In this document: positions 16,003 to 24,146 of the stretch, piece after piece | Layout of the letters: every line of letters begins with the position of its first letter | How positions within the stretch are numbered: position 1 is the stretch's first letter | Assembly (NCBI RefSeq): GCF_003247215.1 | Contig: NZ_QKAP01000094.1 | Span: 1 to 45,648, forward strand | Origin: Malonomonas rubra | GTDB lineage: Bacteria > Desulfobacterota > Desulfuromonadia > Desulfuromonadales > Geopsychrobacteraceae | Reading direction: 5' to 3' | DNA length: 45,648 nt | Position numbers and translations under genes: made by a program | The notes under the pieces: generated by a model | What the model saw: the letters and a program-made list of their open reading frames with translations, nothing else | Told to the model about the DNA's origin: nothing | Database searches by the model: none

Positions 16003-17265
16003 TTAGAAACTGTATCTGAGCCCAGCATAGAGGTTTGAGTTGTCTTCAAGCTGGGCGAAAAAGGTCTGGGAACTAGCTCCGCCGAACAGGTTGCCGCCAG
16101 CGGTCAGCAGCCAATTGTCGGTCAGCTTATACTTCAGCATCGGGCGCAGGTAATAATCCTCATCGCTCGGTGACCAGTAGCTGAACAGGCTCAAGGTCAA
16201 GTTCTGCTGCAGGAGCAGTTTGGTCAGCCGCAAGGTGAGCACCTGCCGGTACTCATCGCGTGCCGACTGGTCAACCGGCAGGGCGGCCCAGTATTTGTCG
16301 TAATCGAGCAGCTGCTCCAAATAGAACTGCACGCTGCCGGTCAGCTCTTTGGAAATCTCATGTTCGTAGCCGGCCAGATAGCGCATTTCGCTGTTTGGCT
16401 GTCGCGGATTGTTCCCCTGTCGGTCTTGCCTGGAATCGTAAAGCCCAAGCTCCAGATTAAAGATTCCCCCCAGCCAAGCGCCTCGAGCGCTCACGCCGTA
16501 GACGTTCAGGCGGGTCGATGCAGCTTGTCCGCTGCTCGGGTTAAAGCCGACAGGGCTTTTCCAGTAGCCGCGGTAGCCGTACAGTGCCAATTCGTAACCT
16601 TCGATGTTCTTCGAAACGCGGGTCGCCAGCTCAAAGTCCTCAAACCACTCATCCGGCTGGTCGGCGTCAATCACCGCGTCCCGGCCGGCAATCCGGCCCA
16701 GGTTCGGGTTCCAGTAGGAGAGCCGTTCTCCGCTCAGGTAACGGTCGCTGTCGAAGCGGGGGGTAACGGCGATATCGATGGTCGCCCAAGCCGGGAACAG
16801 GCTGATCAGTGCTGCATCGGAGGGCGCTTTCAGATATTCCTCGTCGCGACCGATAAAGAAAGACTGCCAGTCTTTCGGAAACAGGTCGTTGATGAACAGC
16901 AGGTCGCCGGTGCCCCAAGTGAGGATCTGTCGGCCGATTTTTACATCCATGCTTAAGGTCGGTGAAAACAGCAGGTTCGCTTCGCGCAGATCGAAAATGC
17001 CATCACCGGTTTCCAGATCGACGCTTTCACCGGCAGTCACTTCGTCGGCGACGAAGTCACCGCGCAGTTGAACCAAGCCGATATCGTACTGGTAGTTGTA
17101 GTCGAGCTGTAGGCGGCCTTCCAGCAGGCTGGTATCGCGTTGGTAATCGTCATCCTGTAGGCGGCTGCCGGCCCGCAGGTCGGCGAAACCGTGCAGATCG
17201 ACAAGCTCAAAAGCGAGCGCTGGACCCGGCAAAAGCAACAAACAGATCAGAAAAAAGCGCACCAT
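16003..17265 (-). CDS. Outer-membrane beta-barrel protein (DUF1302-like)
   Basis: A 420-residue exported protein with signal peptide (cleavage near ALA-FE). The body is rich in alternating aromatic/polar strands (QLDYNYQYDIGLVQLRGDF, LREANLLFSPTLSMDVKIG, EHEISKELTGSVQFYLEQ) and ends LYAGLRYSF, with the terminal Phe that marks BAM-assembled barrels. GRQILTWGTGDLLFINDLFP resembles a segment found in DUF1302-type proteins. It follows the RND transporter and LolA-like genes, suggesting an outer-membrane partner for their cargo; this is inference from order. Confidence 0.8.
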   Translation of the reverse strand: MVRFFLICLLLLPGPALAFELVDLHGFADLRAGSRLQDDDYQRDTSLLEGRLQLDYNYQYDIGLVQLRGDFVADEVTAGESVDLETGDGIFDLREANLLFSPTLSMDVKIGRQILTWGTGDLLFINDLFPKDWQSFFIGRDEEYLKAPSDAALISLFPAWATIDIAVTPRFDSDRYLSGERLSYWNPNLGRIAGRDAVIDADQPDEWFEDFELATRVSKNIEGYELALYGYRGYWKSPVGFNPSSGQAASTRLNVYGVSARGAWLGGIFNLELGLYDSRQDRQGNNPRQPNSEMRYLAGYEHEISKELTGSVQFYLEQLLDYDKYWAALPVDQSARDEYRQVLTLRLTKLLLQQNLTLSLFSYWSPSDEDYYLRPMLKYKLTDNWLLTAGGNLFGGASSQTFFAQLEDNSNLYAGLRYSF

Positions 17266-17274
17266 GATTCCCTC

Positions 17275-18066
17275 TTAATTGCCGACTTCACGCGGCGGGC
17301 GACGCAGAAAGCGTTCGGTGAAGATACGTGGATTCAGGCCGATGTCGTAGCTGACGTTGCTGAAGCTGTTGACCGTGCTGGTTCCGGCCCGCAGGTCGGC
17401 GGCTTTGGCTTCGGTAACGGTCGGGTGACCGTCAATGGTCTGCACCTTCAGCGCTTCAACCTGGCGATAGGCCTGTCCCTGCCGGTCGTAATAGATCGCT
17501 TTAAGTGGCAGGAAATTCTGTTTGTCGATCCAGACCTGATACCAGGCAAACTCGACACTGTTCGCATCCTTCGGCTCATTGCGCAGCACATAGGCCTGGT
17601 CGGTCTCTTCGACTAGCTGATGGGTATCCTCATGGGTGCCGCGACCGGAGACATCCTCATAAAAGAAATCGGAGCCGACGAAGCTGGTCCGCTTGTCTCC
17701 CGGGGCGATCCGTTTTTTCAGGTTCAGCGCCGGCAGCCACAACCAGCGATCATCGTCGCGGCCGGCATTCTTCCAGACTAGGTAGGCCATTTTGCGCACA
17801 TCTGCCGGTTCCTTGAAATAGACATAAAACTTCTGATCCTCCCCTTGGTCGTTCAGCCGCAGCATGGTGAACTCGCGGCTGCGGGTGCTGCCGTCGGGTG
17901 CGGTGATCGTCATGGTGATGTCGGCTTTGCCGTCCTTGCCGGCGTAGTAGGAAGCCCGGTTTGCCTTTTCGACGATTTCCTGCGCAGTCAATTCGGCTGC
18001 CAACAGGGGGGCGGCAAACAACAGCAGGGTAAAAAGGGCTAAAAGCATTGTGCGGAACGCTCTCAT
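17275..18066 (-). CDS. Outer-membrane lipoprotein-sorting (LolA-like) protein
   Basis: A 263-residue exported protein with signal peptide (cleavage near LLAA-EL). Family features are ELTAQEIVEKANRASYYAGK, DITMTITAPDGSTRSREFTM, KMAYLVWKNAGRDDDRWLWL and SFVGSDFFYEDVSGRG. These match the LolA-like proteins encoded beside MMPL/RND transporters. The half-barrel fold binds lipid or lipoprotein acyl chains; here it probably receives hydrophobic cargo from the transporter. One base separates it from the transporter stop, and its ribosome site (GGAG) lies inside that gene. Confidence 0.85.
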   Translation of the reverse strand: MRAFRTMLLALFTLLLFAAPLLAAELTAQEIVEKANRASYYAGKDGKADITMTITAPDGSTRSREFTMLRLNDQGEDQKFYVYFKEPADVRKMAYLVWKNAGRDDDRWLWLPALNLKKRIAPGDKRTSFVGSDFFYEDVSGRGTHEDTHQLVEETDQAYVLRNEPKDANSVEFAWYQVWIDKQNFLPLKAIYYDRQGQAYRQVEALKVQTIDGHPTVTEAKAADLRAGTSTVNSFSNVSYDIGLNPRIFTERFLRRPPREVGN

Positions 18067-18067
18067 A

Positions 18068-21000
18068 TCAGCTCTCCTTCGTGGTTGGGTCGGGGTCTTC
18101 TTTTTTGCGGAAGGCGTACTTCTGCAACGGGGTCAACAGCGCCGGCAGGATAAACAGGGTTGCCAGCCAGGAGACCGCCATGATGGTCGCTAGGAAGAAG
18201 CCGACGGTCTGGTAGGGGACCAGCGGCGCCAGCAGCAGCGGGGTGAAGCCGATGGCGATGATGATTGCGTTGCGGCTAATAGCCATCGCCGGCTCCATGA
18301 ACATCTTCTTCGATGCGATTTCCCAGCTGCCGGTCTGCAGTTGCAGCTCGCGCGCGCGTTGCAGGAAATGGATGGCAAAGTCGACGCTGAGGCCGAGGGT
18401 CAGCGCGGAAAGCACCGCAACTGGCATGTCGTAGTCCTTGCCGACCAGGCCGATAATGCCGTAACAGATCATGATGGTGATGGACAGCGGGATCATTGCC
18501 AGCAAGCCGAACAGCGGTGAGCGGAACAGCATGATCATCATCACCAGCACGACGACGAAGGAACTGGCCAGCGAGGTCATCATGCCTTTGACCATCTTGT
18601 CCTGCCAGACCACGTTCAGGTAGGTCAGCCCGGCCCATTCGTGTTTCAACGGGGTCGGCGGCGGATTCTTGGCGATGTACTCCTCCAGATCGGCGACCAC
18701 TGCAGCCATATCCTGATTATCTCCACTGGTCAGCTGCACCCAGACATTCGCTTCCTGATAATTGCGGGTCACCAGGTGAAACAGGCTGTCCTTCTTCTTC
18801 ATCCCTTCCAGCTGGACAAACACCTGTCCGACCGCCGCGGCAGTGTCGGGGATACTGTTGAACGCCTGGTTTCGTTCACGATAGGCCTTTAGCTCTTCTT
18901 CGGAGAGGCCGCTGGGCGGTTCCAAATAGTTCAATTCGTAAGAAGCCTTCCTCAGCGCATCGACCGCCGAGGAAGTTTTTCCGACCACCGGGTTGGCAAC
19001 CAGGTATTGCTGAAGCCGTTCGAGGTAATGGAGCATTTTCGGTTTTTTGAACAAGGGAGCGGTCAATTCCGCCTGCATTTCATAGACAAAGTCGACGAAG
19101 GATGCCTGCGTGTAGTGATCTGTCACCTGCAGCGCCGCAACGATCAAGTCCTCTCCCTGGAGATCGCTTTGCGGGGCGAGCTCTGCGTTGAGTTGCTGTT
19201 TGTACCTCTCCGGAATCCCATCGAGATCGGCGATCCGCTTGTGCAGGGTCTGTATGGTCAGACCCGCAGGGTCCAAATAGTTGATCTCGTCCGCCAAATC
19301 TGCCCAGACCGCGGTCGAACTGCTGTCGAGCTGTTCTGCCAGATGAACCAGCTCGACAAACGCCCGATTGGCAGCCTGACTGGGGAGCTTGCCATGTTGC
19401 CTGCTCAGTTCCGCCAGTTTTTTCTGAAAGAGTGCCGTTTCCTCCGGGTAGCGGTCGGCAAAACGTTTTTTGACCTCCGCTGCCATGATTTCCGCGCTTT
19501 GTTCGCAATCGCAGAGCCCCGGCTGGGTTTCTGAGAGGGTCAAGTAGGCGGTGTAGGTGCCACCGAAGTGGTTGTTGAGCACCCGATCCGCGATACGGAT
19601 CTCATGTTTCGGGCTGAACCATTTAACCGGGTTGTCATTGACCTGAATGCGGCTGATGCCGATAACGGCAACCGCCACCAGGGCCGAGGTCACCAGCAGG
19701 ATCGGTCGCCAACGCAGGGTGCTGAAGGCGCCCAGCCCTTCCAAAAAGCGGGTCAGCGTGCCGTTTTTCGGCGCATCCTCGCCATGTGAAATCTCCAGTT
19801 TTTTCAGTTGCTTTTCCGGAACCAGGGTCAGGATATAGGCTGGCACCAAGGTTATGCTCAGTACCCAGGCGACCGCCACCCCGAATGCGACATGCAGACC
19901 GAAAACCTGTACCGGCGGGATCGGGGTAGTCGCGAGGGAGGCGAAGCCGGCGATGGTGGTCAGCGAGGTGTAGAGCATCGGCCGGAACAGGTGGCCGATG
20001 ACGTAGCGGATCGTTTCCGCCTTATCCTTGAAGCGCGGGTAGGTATCGTAGAACTCGCTGAGGATGTGGACCGAGTCGGCCACCGCGATCGGCATCAGGA
20101 AGATGGCGATCATCGAGCTCATGATGTGGACATCAAAGCCGAGGCCGATCAGCAGCCCCATGGTCGTGATGACGCTGATGATGGCGACGATCATCGGTGC
20201 AATGATCAGGTTCAGGTTGCGGAAAAAGAACAGCAGCAGCAGAAAGATGGCCAGTCCGGCCAGTGGTGCCGACGTTGCCATCTGCACCAGCATTTCAATG
20301 CCGAAGGTGTCTTCAGCGACCGGCAGGCCGGTGATGTAGAGTTGATCGGTTGCCGGCCAGTCAGCGGTCAGGTGCTCCACCAGCGTAGCGACGTTATAGC
20401 TGTAGATCTTCTTCTGGATCGGGATATAGAGGCAAATCGCCTTCTCGTCCTCAGAAACCAGTGTGCCAGCATAAAGTGGATTGTTCATCGCATCGTAACG
20501 GATGATCTCCGCTTCCGCCCTGTTTTTCGGCACCTGTTCCATCAGGTATTCGAGCTTCAGCGATCCTAGATCGGCCTGTTTGATGTTGTCCACCACGCTC
20601 GGTGCAATCAGTTCCCGCCCAATAATAATGCTCTTTCCTTCGGCGTCGAACAGGCGATTCGGCTGGTGATTGAAGGCGATATTCAGCGCTCGTTGCCAAC
20701 TGCTCTGCGGGTTCAGGTTAATGGACCGCAGGCCGGTGTGATTGTTGTTCTCATCGAAAGTGGCGACCTCGGGAAGCCCGTTGCTCCCTTGCTGCAGGCT
20801 GAGCAGTTGTTTCGTCAAACGGTCTATGCGACCTAAGGTTGCTGGATTGAAAATTCCCGCCTCGTCGCTTTCGTTGACGATTCCGACTATCACGAAATCG
20901 TAAAGCGCGAACTTTTCTTTGACTTCGTGGTGGAACATCCGGACCGGTTCGTCGGCGGGCAGCATGTTCTCCGGATCATTGTCGAAGGTCACCTTCGGAA

Positions 21001-21091
21001 ACTGGCTGGCGAAAAGCGCAGTAATGATCAGAGCTAGCAACAGAATTAGGCGCGGAAAGCGGATGCTGAAATTGGTCAGCCATAGTTTCAT
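18068..21091 (-). CDS. RND/MMPL-family transporter
   Basis: A 1007-residue inner-membrane transporter. Start 21091 (MKLWLTNFSIRFPRL) has GAGG upstream, and the longer frame adds an unlikely tail. The topology is the duplicated RND type: one helix, a large periplasmic loop, a helix cluster with FDVHIMSSMIAIFLMPIAVA, then a second helix (PILLVTSALVAVAVIGISRI), a second loop and a second cluster with ALTLGLSVDFAIHFLQRARE. Such proteins use the proton gradient to move hydrophobic molecules. With the LolA-like protein and the barrel it forms a likely lipid or hydrophobe export system. The second periplasmic loop is long. Substrate unknown. Confidence 0.88.
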   Translation of the reverse strand: MKLWLTNFSIRFPRLILLLALIITALFASQFPKVTFDNDPENMLPADEPVRMFHHEVKEKFALYDFVIVGIVNESDEAGIFNPATLGRIDRLTKQLLSLQQGSNGLPEVATFDENNNHTGLRSINLNPQSSWQRALNIAFNHQPNRLFDAEGKSIIIGRELIAPSVVDNIKQADLGSLKLEYLMEQVPKNRAEAEIIRYDAMNNPLYAGTLVSEDEKAICLYIPIQKKIYSYNVATLVEHLTADWPATDQLYITGLPVAEDTFGIEMLVQMATSAPLAGLAIFLLLLFFFRNLNLIIAPMIVAIISVITTMGLLIGLGFDVHIMSSMIAIFLMPIAVADSVHILSEFYDTYPRFKDKAETIRYVIGHLFRPMLYTSLTTIAGFASLATTPIPPVQVFGLHVAFGVAVAWVLSITLVPAYILTLVPEKQLKKLEISHGEDAPKNGTLTRFLEGLGAFSTLRWRPILLVTSALVAVAVIGISRIQVNDNPVKWFSPKHEIRIADRVLNNHFGGTYTAYLTLSETQPGLCDCEQSAEIMAAEVKKRFADRYPEETALFQKKLAELSRQHGKLPSQAANRAFVELVHLAEQLDSSSTAVWADLADEINYLDPAGLTIQTLHKRIADLDGIPERYKQQLNAELAPQSDLQGEDLIVAALQVTDHYTQASFVDFVYEMQAELTAPLFKKPKMLHYLERLQQYLVANPVVGKTSSAVDALRKASYELNYLEPPSGLSEEELKAYRERNQAFNSIPDTAAAVGQVFVQLEGMKKKDSLFHLVTRNYQEANVWVQLTSGDNQDMAAVVADLEEYIAKNPPPTPLKHEWAGLTYLNVVWQDKMVKGMMTSLASSFVVVLVMMIMLFRSPLFGLLAMIPLSITIMICYGIIGLVGKDYDMPVAVLSALTLGLSVDFAIHFLQRARELQLQTGSWEIASKKMFMEPAMAISRNAIIIAIGFTPLLLAPLVPYQTVGFFLATIMAVSWLATLFILPALLTPLQKYAFRKKEDPDPTTKES

Positions 21092-21272
21092 GGAATGTGT
21101 CCTCTTCGAGAAATATATCAAAAACAATATATATAAAAAATGGCAAATGTCAAGGAGAAGAAAACCACCCACAATTTAATAATCATAACCCGTTCCATAG
21201 TCCAGAGTTTTGTGCGAGAATGCCGCCGGAGCTTTAGTGAGATAACAATTATTTTTATCGAGGAGAAACACA

Positions 21273-22301
21273 ATGAAGTGTCGTGATTTGCTTTGCCTGC
21301 TATTTTCCCTACTGTGGCTGCCGCTGACTGTATCCGCCGCCGATCCGTTGGCAACCTGGCAGCCGAAATTCGATCCCAGCGGCGCTGAATATACTTACCT
21401 GCTGTCGACTGTCGCCCACCCGGCCATCGAAGGGGGCACCGTCGGCTACCGCATCCGCGATCGGGTCTGGAAGGAGTCGAACGGGCGGCTCTACGTTGAC
21501 TATAGACCGATTTCGCAACTGGGCGGGGAAAAGGACGTGCTGCGCAAGCTGCAGATGGGGGCTGTCCAAGGAATGCTCTGCTCCTCGGTGCTTGCTCCCA
21601 ACGTTTCACCGCGGCTCGGCATTGTCAATCTTCCTTTCTTGATCGATAGCTTTGCCAAGCTGGATCAGTTTCGTGACAATGCGGAGTTGTTCCGTGAGTT
21701 CGGTGCCGACGCCGACAAAAAAGGGATCATGGTCGTCGATTTTACCGGTTATGGAAGTTATGGCTGGGCGACCAAGACCCCTGTCACCACCCTCAAGGAA
21801 GCTAAACAGCAGATTTTTCGCATCGCCCAGGCTCCGGTGAACGTCGACCTCTATAAGGCCTGGGGTGTTCAGTTCACGGTTATGCCGTGGCCGGATGTGC
21901 CGCAGGCTCTGCAGACCGGTGTCATCAGCGGTCTCGATCATACTCCTATCGTCTGTAACATCACCAAGAAGTTCACTGTGGCCAAAGCGTACACCAACAT
22001 CGACTATGCTCAGGGATTATATGTGCACCTGATGAACAAGCGCTGGTTCAATGTGCTACCGCAGGATCTGCAGCAGATTTTGCTAACCGCCATCTCTGAA
22101 GAGAGCGCGGCTGTGCGTGCCTTGACCGAACAACAGCAGCTTGCTCAGATCGCCGCCGCTAAAGCGAACGGCATTGTATTTAATAATTTATCTGCAGCGG
22201 AAAAGGGGCGATTGGTCGAATTGGCAGAGCCGGTCGTACAGAAGTGGGGCGAGAAAATCGGCCTCGATTATCTGCACAAGGTGCGGAGTGTGCTTAACTG
22301 A
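21273..22301 (+). CDS. TRAP transporter solute receptor, DctP type (first copy)
   Basis: A 342-residue periplasmic binding protein with signal peptide (cleavage near VSA-AD). Family features: YRIRDRVWKESNGRLYVDYR, GGEKDVLRKLQMGAVQGM, APVNVDLYKAWGVQFTVMPW and VPQALQTGVISGLDHTPIV. It captures a solute, usually an organic acid, for the DctQM membrane subunits. The substrate cannot be told from sequence. AGGAG precedes ATG. A terminator-like hairpin follows, then a close paralogue. Confidence 0.88.
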   Translation: MKCRDLLCLLFSLLWLPLTVSAADPLATWQPKFDPSGAEYTYLLSTVAHPAIEGGTVGYRIRDRVWKESNGRLYVDYRPISQLGGEKDVLRKLQMGAVQGMLCSSVLAPNVSPRLGIVNLPFLIDSFAKLDQFRDNAELFREFGADADKKGIMVVDFTGYGSYGWATKTPVTTLKEAKQQIFRIAQAPVNVDLYKAWGVQFTVMPWPDVPQALQTGVISGLDHTPIVCNITKKFTVAKAYTNIDYAQGLYVHLMNKRWFNVLPQDLQQILLTAISEESAAVRALTEQQQLAQIAAAKANGIVFNNLSAAEKGRLVELAEPVVQKWGEKIGLDYLHKVRSVLN

Positions 22302-22336
22302 CTAATTTTAAAAAATTTGCCCCTTGCATTAAGCGC

Positions 22337-22374
22337 CCCGTGAAAGGTTCACTTTGCGGGCCGTTCTATTTTTT
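22337..22374 (+). terminator. Probable terminator after first dctP
   Basis: CCCG and AAAG pair with CTTT and CGGG (a small internal mismatch), followed a few bases later by ATTTTTT. It suggests that the two receptor genes are transcribed partly independently. Confidence 0.6.
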
Positions 22375-22391
22375 CGAACACTCCTTTCTGC

Positions 22392-22420
22392 TTGACCGAA
22401 TCTTCTGCGAGAGCTTATCT
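22392..22420 (+). promoter_or_regulatory. Candidate sigma-70 promoter for second dctP
   Basis: TTGACC (22392-22397) and TTATCT (22415-22420) are spaced by 17 bases, upstream of the second receptor gene and downstream of the hairpin that follows the first. Confidence 0.55.
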
Positions 22421-22443
22421 TTTAGGCCTAAGTTGTTGAATTT

Positions 22444-22468
22444 GTGTAAATCTAACTTTTTTTTACAC
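22444..22468. promoter_or_regulatory. Inverted repeat, possible operator
   Basis: GTGTAAA (22444-22450) and TTTACAC (22462-22468) are perfect inverted arms separated by 11 bases, placed just after the expected start of transcription from the 22392 promoter. The bound regulator is unknown; no regulator gene is adjacent. Confidence 0.45.
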
Positions 22469-22510
22469 TAACCAAACACCATTTTGTTTATTACTGAAGG
22501 AGGTTTCTCG

Positions 22511-23551
22511 ATGAAGAGATTGCTGGTTGTGTTGCTGGTTCTTGTGCTTTGTCTGCCGGCCGCTGTTTTGGCAGAGGAAAAAAAAGATCCCTTGGCCGCA
22601 TGGCAGCCGAAGTTTGATCCGAGTGGTGCCAAATATGTTTACCTGCTTTCCAACCTCTCCCACCCGGTAATTGAAGGGGTGGCCGCAGGGTATCGCATCC
22701 GCGATAAAGTCTGGGAAGCCACCAATGGTCAGATTTACGTTGATTACCGTCCCCTGCTGCAACTTGGCGGGGAGAAGGATGTCTATAACAAGGTCAAGAT
22801 GGGTGCAATTCAAGGCATGCTCAGCTCGTCGGTTTTTGCAGGCGGCAATGTGGCGGACAAGATGGGGATCATCAACCTCCCCTATATTGTGGACACTTTC
22901 GACAAGCTCGATACCTTCCGCAACACTCCGGAAACCTGGGAGCCGTTTGCCAATTCTTCCGCCAACAAGGGTGTTCTAGCGATCGACATTACCAACTATG
23001 GTCTTTATGGCTGGGCGACCACCGAACCTGTTAAAACCATTGCTGATGCCAAAAAGGTCTTGTTCCGGATTGCCGAGGCTCCCGTTAACGCCGATACCTA
23101 CAATGCCTGGGGTTTGCAATTCACCGTTATGCCATGGGGCGACGTTCCGCAAGCGTTGCAAACAGGGGTTATTACTGGCCTGGACCATACTGCCATCGTT
23201 TGCAACATCACCAAAAAGTTCACTATTGCCAAAAACTTCACCGAGCTGAATTACGCACAGGGGTTGTTTGTTCACCTGATCAACAAGCGCTGGCTGGAAA
23301 AACTTCCGGAGGATTTGCGGAAAACTTTCCTGGAGGTTGTTCGCGAAGAAAGCGCCCATACGCGTGAGTTGACCCGACAGCAGCATGAAAAGCAGGTGGC
23401 CGCGGCGAAAGAGGCCGGTGTTGAATTCCACAAGCTGTCCGATGCTGAGATCGCCGAACTGAAGAAACTGGCCGAGCCGGTTATTGAGAAGTGGGGCAAG
23501 AAGATCGGTCCCGACTATCTGGCGACGGTTCGCGCAAAGCTTGGCAGTTAA
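22511..23551 (+). CDS. TRAP transporter solute receptor, DctP type (second copy)
   Basis: A 346-residue paralogue of the preceding receptor. Start 22511 has AAGGAGG seven bases upstream. A signal peptide (cleavage near LA-EE) is followed by the same blocks as in the first copy: LAAWQPKFDPSGAKYVYLLS, GYRIRDKVWEATNGQIYVDY, LQFTVMPWGDVPQALQTGV and TGLDHTAIVCNITKKFTIA. The duplication is clear by eye. A strong terminator separates it from dctQ, which would keep receptor output above that of the membrane subunits. Confidence 0.88.
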   Translation: MKRLLVVLLVLVLCLPAAVLAEEKKDPLAAWQPKFDPSGAKYVYLLSNLSHPVIEGVAAGYRIRDKVWEATNGQIYVDYRPLLQLGGEKDVYNKVKMGAIQGMLSSSVFAGGNVADKMGIINLPYIVDTFDKLDTFRNTPETWEPFANSSANKGVLAIDITNYGLYGWATTEPVKTIADAKKVLFRIAEAPVNADTYNAWGLQFTVMPWGDVPQALQTGVITGLDHTAIVCNITKKFTIAKNFTELNYAQGLFVHLINKRWLEKLPEDLRKTFLEVVREESAHTRELTRQQHEKQVAAAKEAGVEFHKLSDAEIAELKKLAEPVIEKWGKKIGPDYLATVRAKLGS

Positions 23552-23582
23552 TACCAATATCTGTATAATCGATCCGTTTTAT

Positions 23583-23617
23583 GGGGTCGGGGAAAACTCC
23601 CCGGCCCCTTTTCTTTT
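23583..23617 (+). terminator. Strong intra-operon terminator between receptor and membrane subunits
   Basis: GGGGTCGGGGA (23583-23593) pairs over 11 positions (one G-T wobble) with 23598-23608 around a four-base loop, followed by TTTTCTTTT. dctQ starts 17 bases later, so partial readthrough would set the receptor-to-membrane-subunit ratio. Confidence 0.85.
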
Positions 23618-23633
23618 GCGGAAAGATTTTGAA

Positions 23634-24143
23634 ATGCTCAAAAAAACCTTTAAAGCGATCGATCGGAGCTTCCTCTTCGTCGAAGAATGGTCACTGTTCG
23701 TGGCGGTTGTCATCGCCCTGGTGACGGCGATGGCCAACGTGGTGCTGCGCAAGCTGACCAGCGATGTCAGCCTCTACTGGTCGGACGAGGTGGTGCGGAA
23801 GGTCATCTTTTTTTCCACCTACATCGGCTGCGTGGCGGCAGTCCGTAGTCGCTCGCTGATCCGCATCGACGCCCTGCCGCAGTTGATGCCGGTATTGAAG
23901 AAGCCGCTCACCCTCTTTTCGCACTTGGTGGTGCTGCTCTTCTCCGGGGTGATGGTGAACCTCGGCTGGCAGATGACGATGATGATGTATCAGGACGAAT
24001 ATGCCCGCACCACCACTCTGCAGATTCCGGAGTGGTACTTCTATATTGTCCTGCCGATCATGGGGGGGATGATGTTTGTCCGCACTTTGATCGTGATGGT
24101 CGAGGATTGGCGCGGTAAAACAGAGATTACGGGGGAGAATTAA
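23634..24143 (+). CDS. TRAP transporter small membrane subunit DctQ
   Basis: A 169-residue membrane protein with four predicted helices (for example EEWSLFVAVVIALVTAMANV, VIFFSTYIGCVAAV, LVVLLFSGVMVNLG and FYIVLPIMGGMMFV). YWSDEVVRKVIFF and the following charged SRSLIRID match the DctQ family. ATG 23634 is preferred; the frame extends upstream through the terminator and into dctP, which is not credible as coding. It pairs with DctM to form the sodium-coupled transporter. Confidence 0.87.
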   Translation: MLKKTFKAIDRSFLFVEEWSLFVAVVIALVTAMANVVLRKLTSDVSLYWSDEVVRKVIFFSTYIGCVAAVRSRSLIRIDALPQLMPVLKKPLTLFSHLVVLLFSGVMVNLGWQMTMMMYQDEYARTTTLQIPEWYFYIVLPIMGGMMFVRTLIVMVEDWRGKTEITGEN

Positions 24144-24146
24144 GCG

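Noticed and set aside
19808-20569. Long antisense open frame inside the RND transporter gene
   Set aside because: Mirror of a strongly coding minus-strand frame; Asp/His/Gln-rich composition typical of antisense readings. The same applies to 23691-24920 opposite dctQM and 41767-42765 opposite ilvA.
23484-23633. N-terminal extension of DctQ
   Set aside because: The extension would read through the end of dctP and the terminator; ATG 23634 gives a normal DctQ start.
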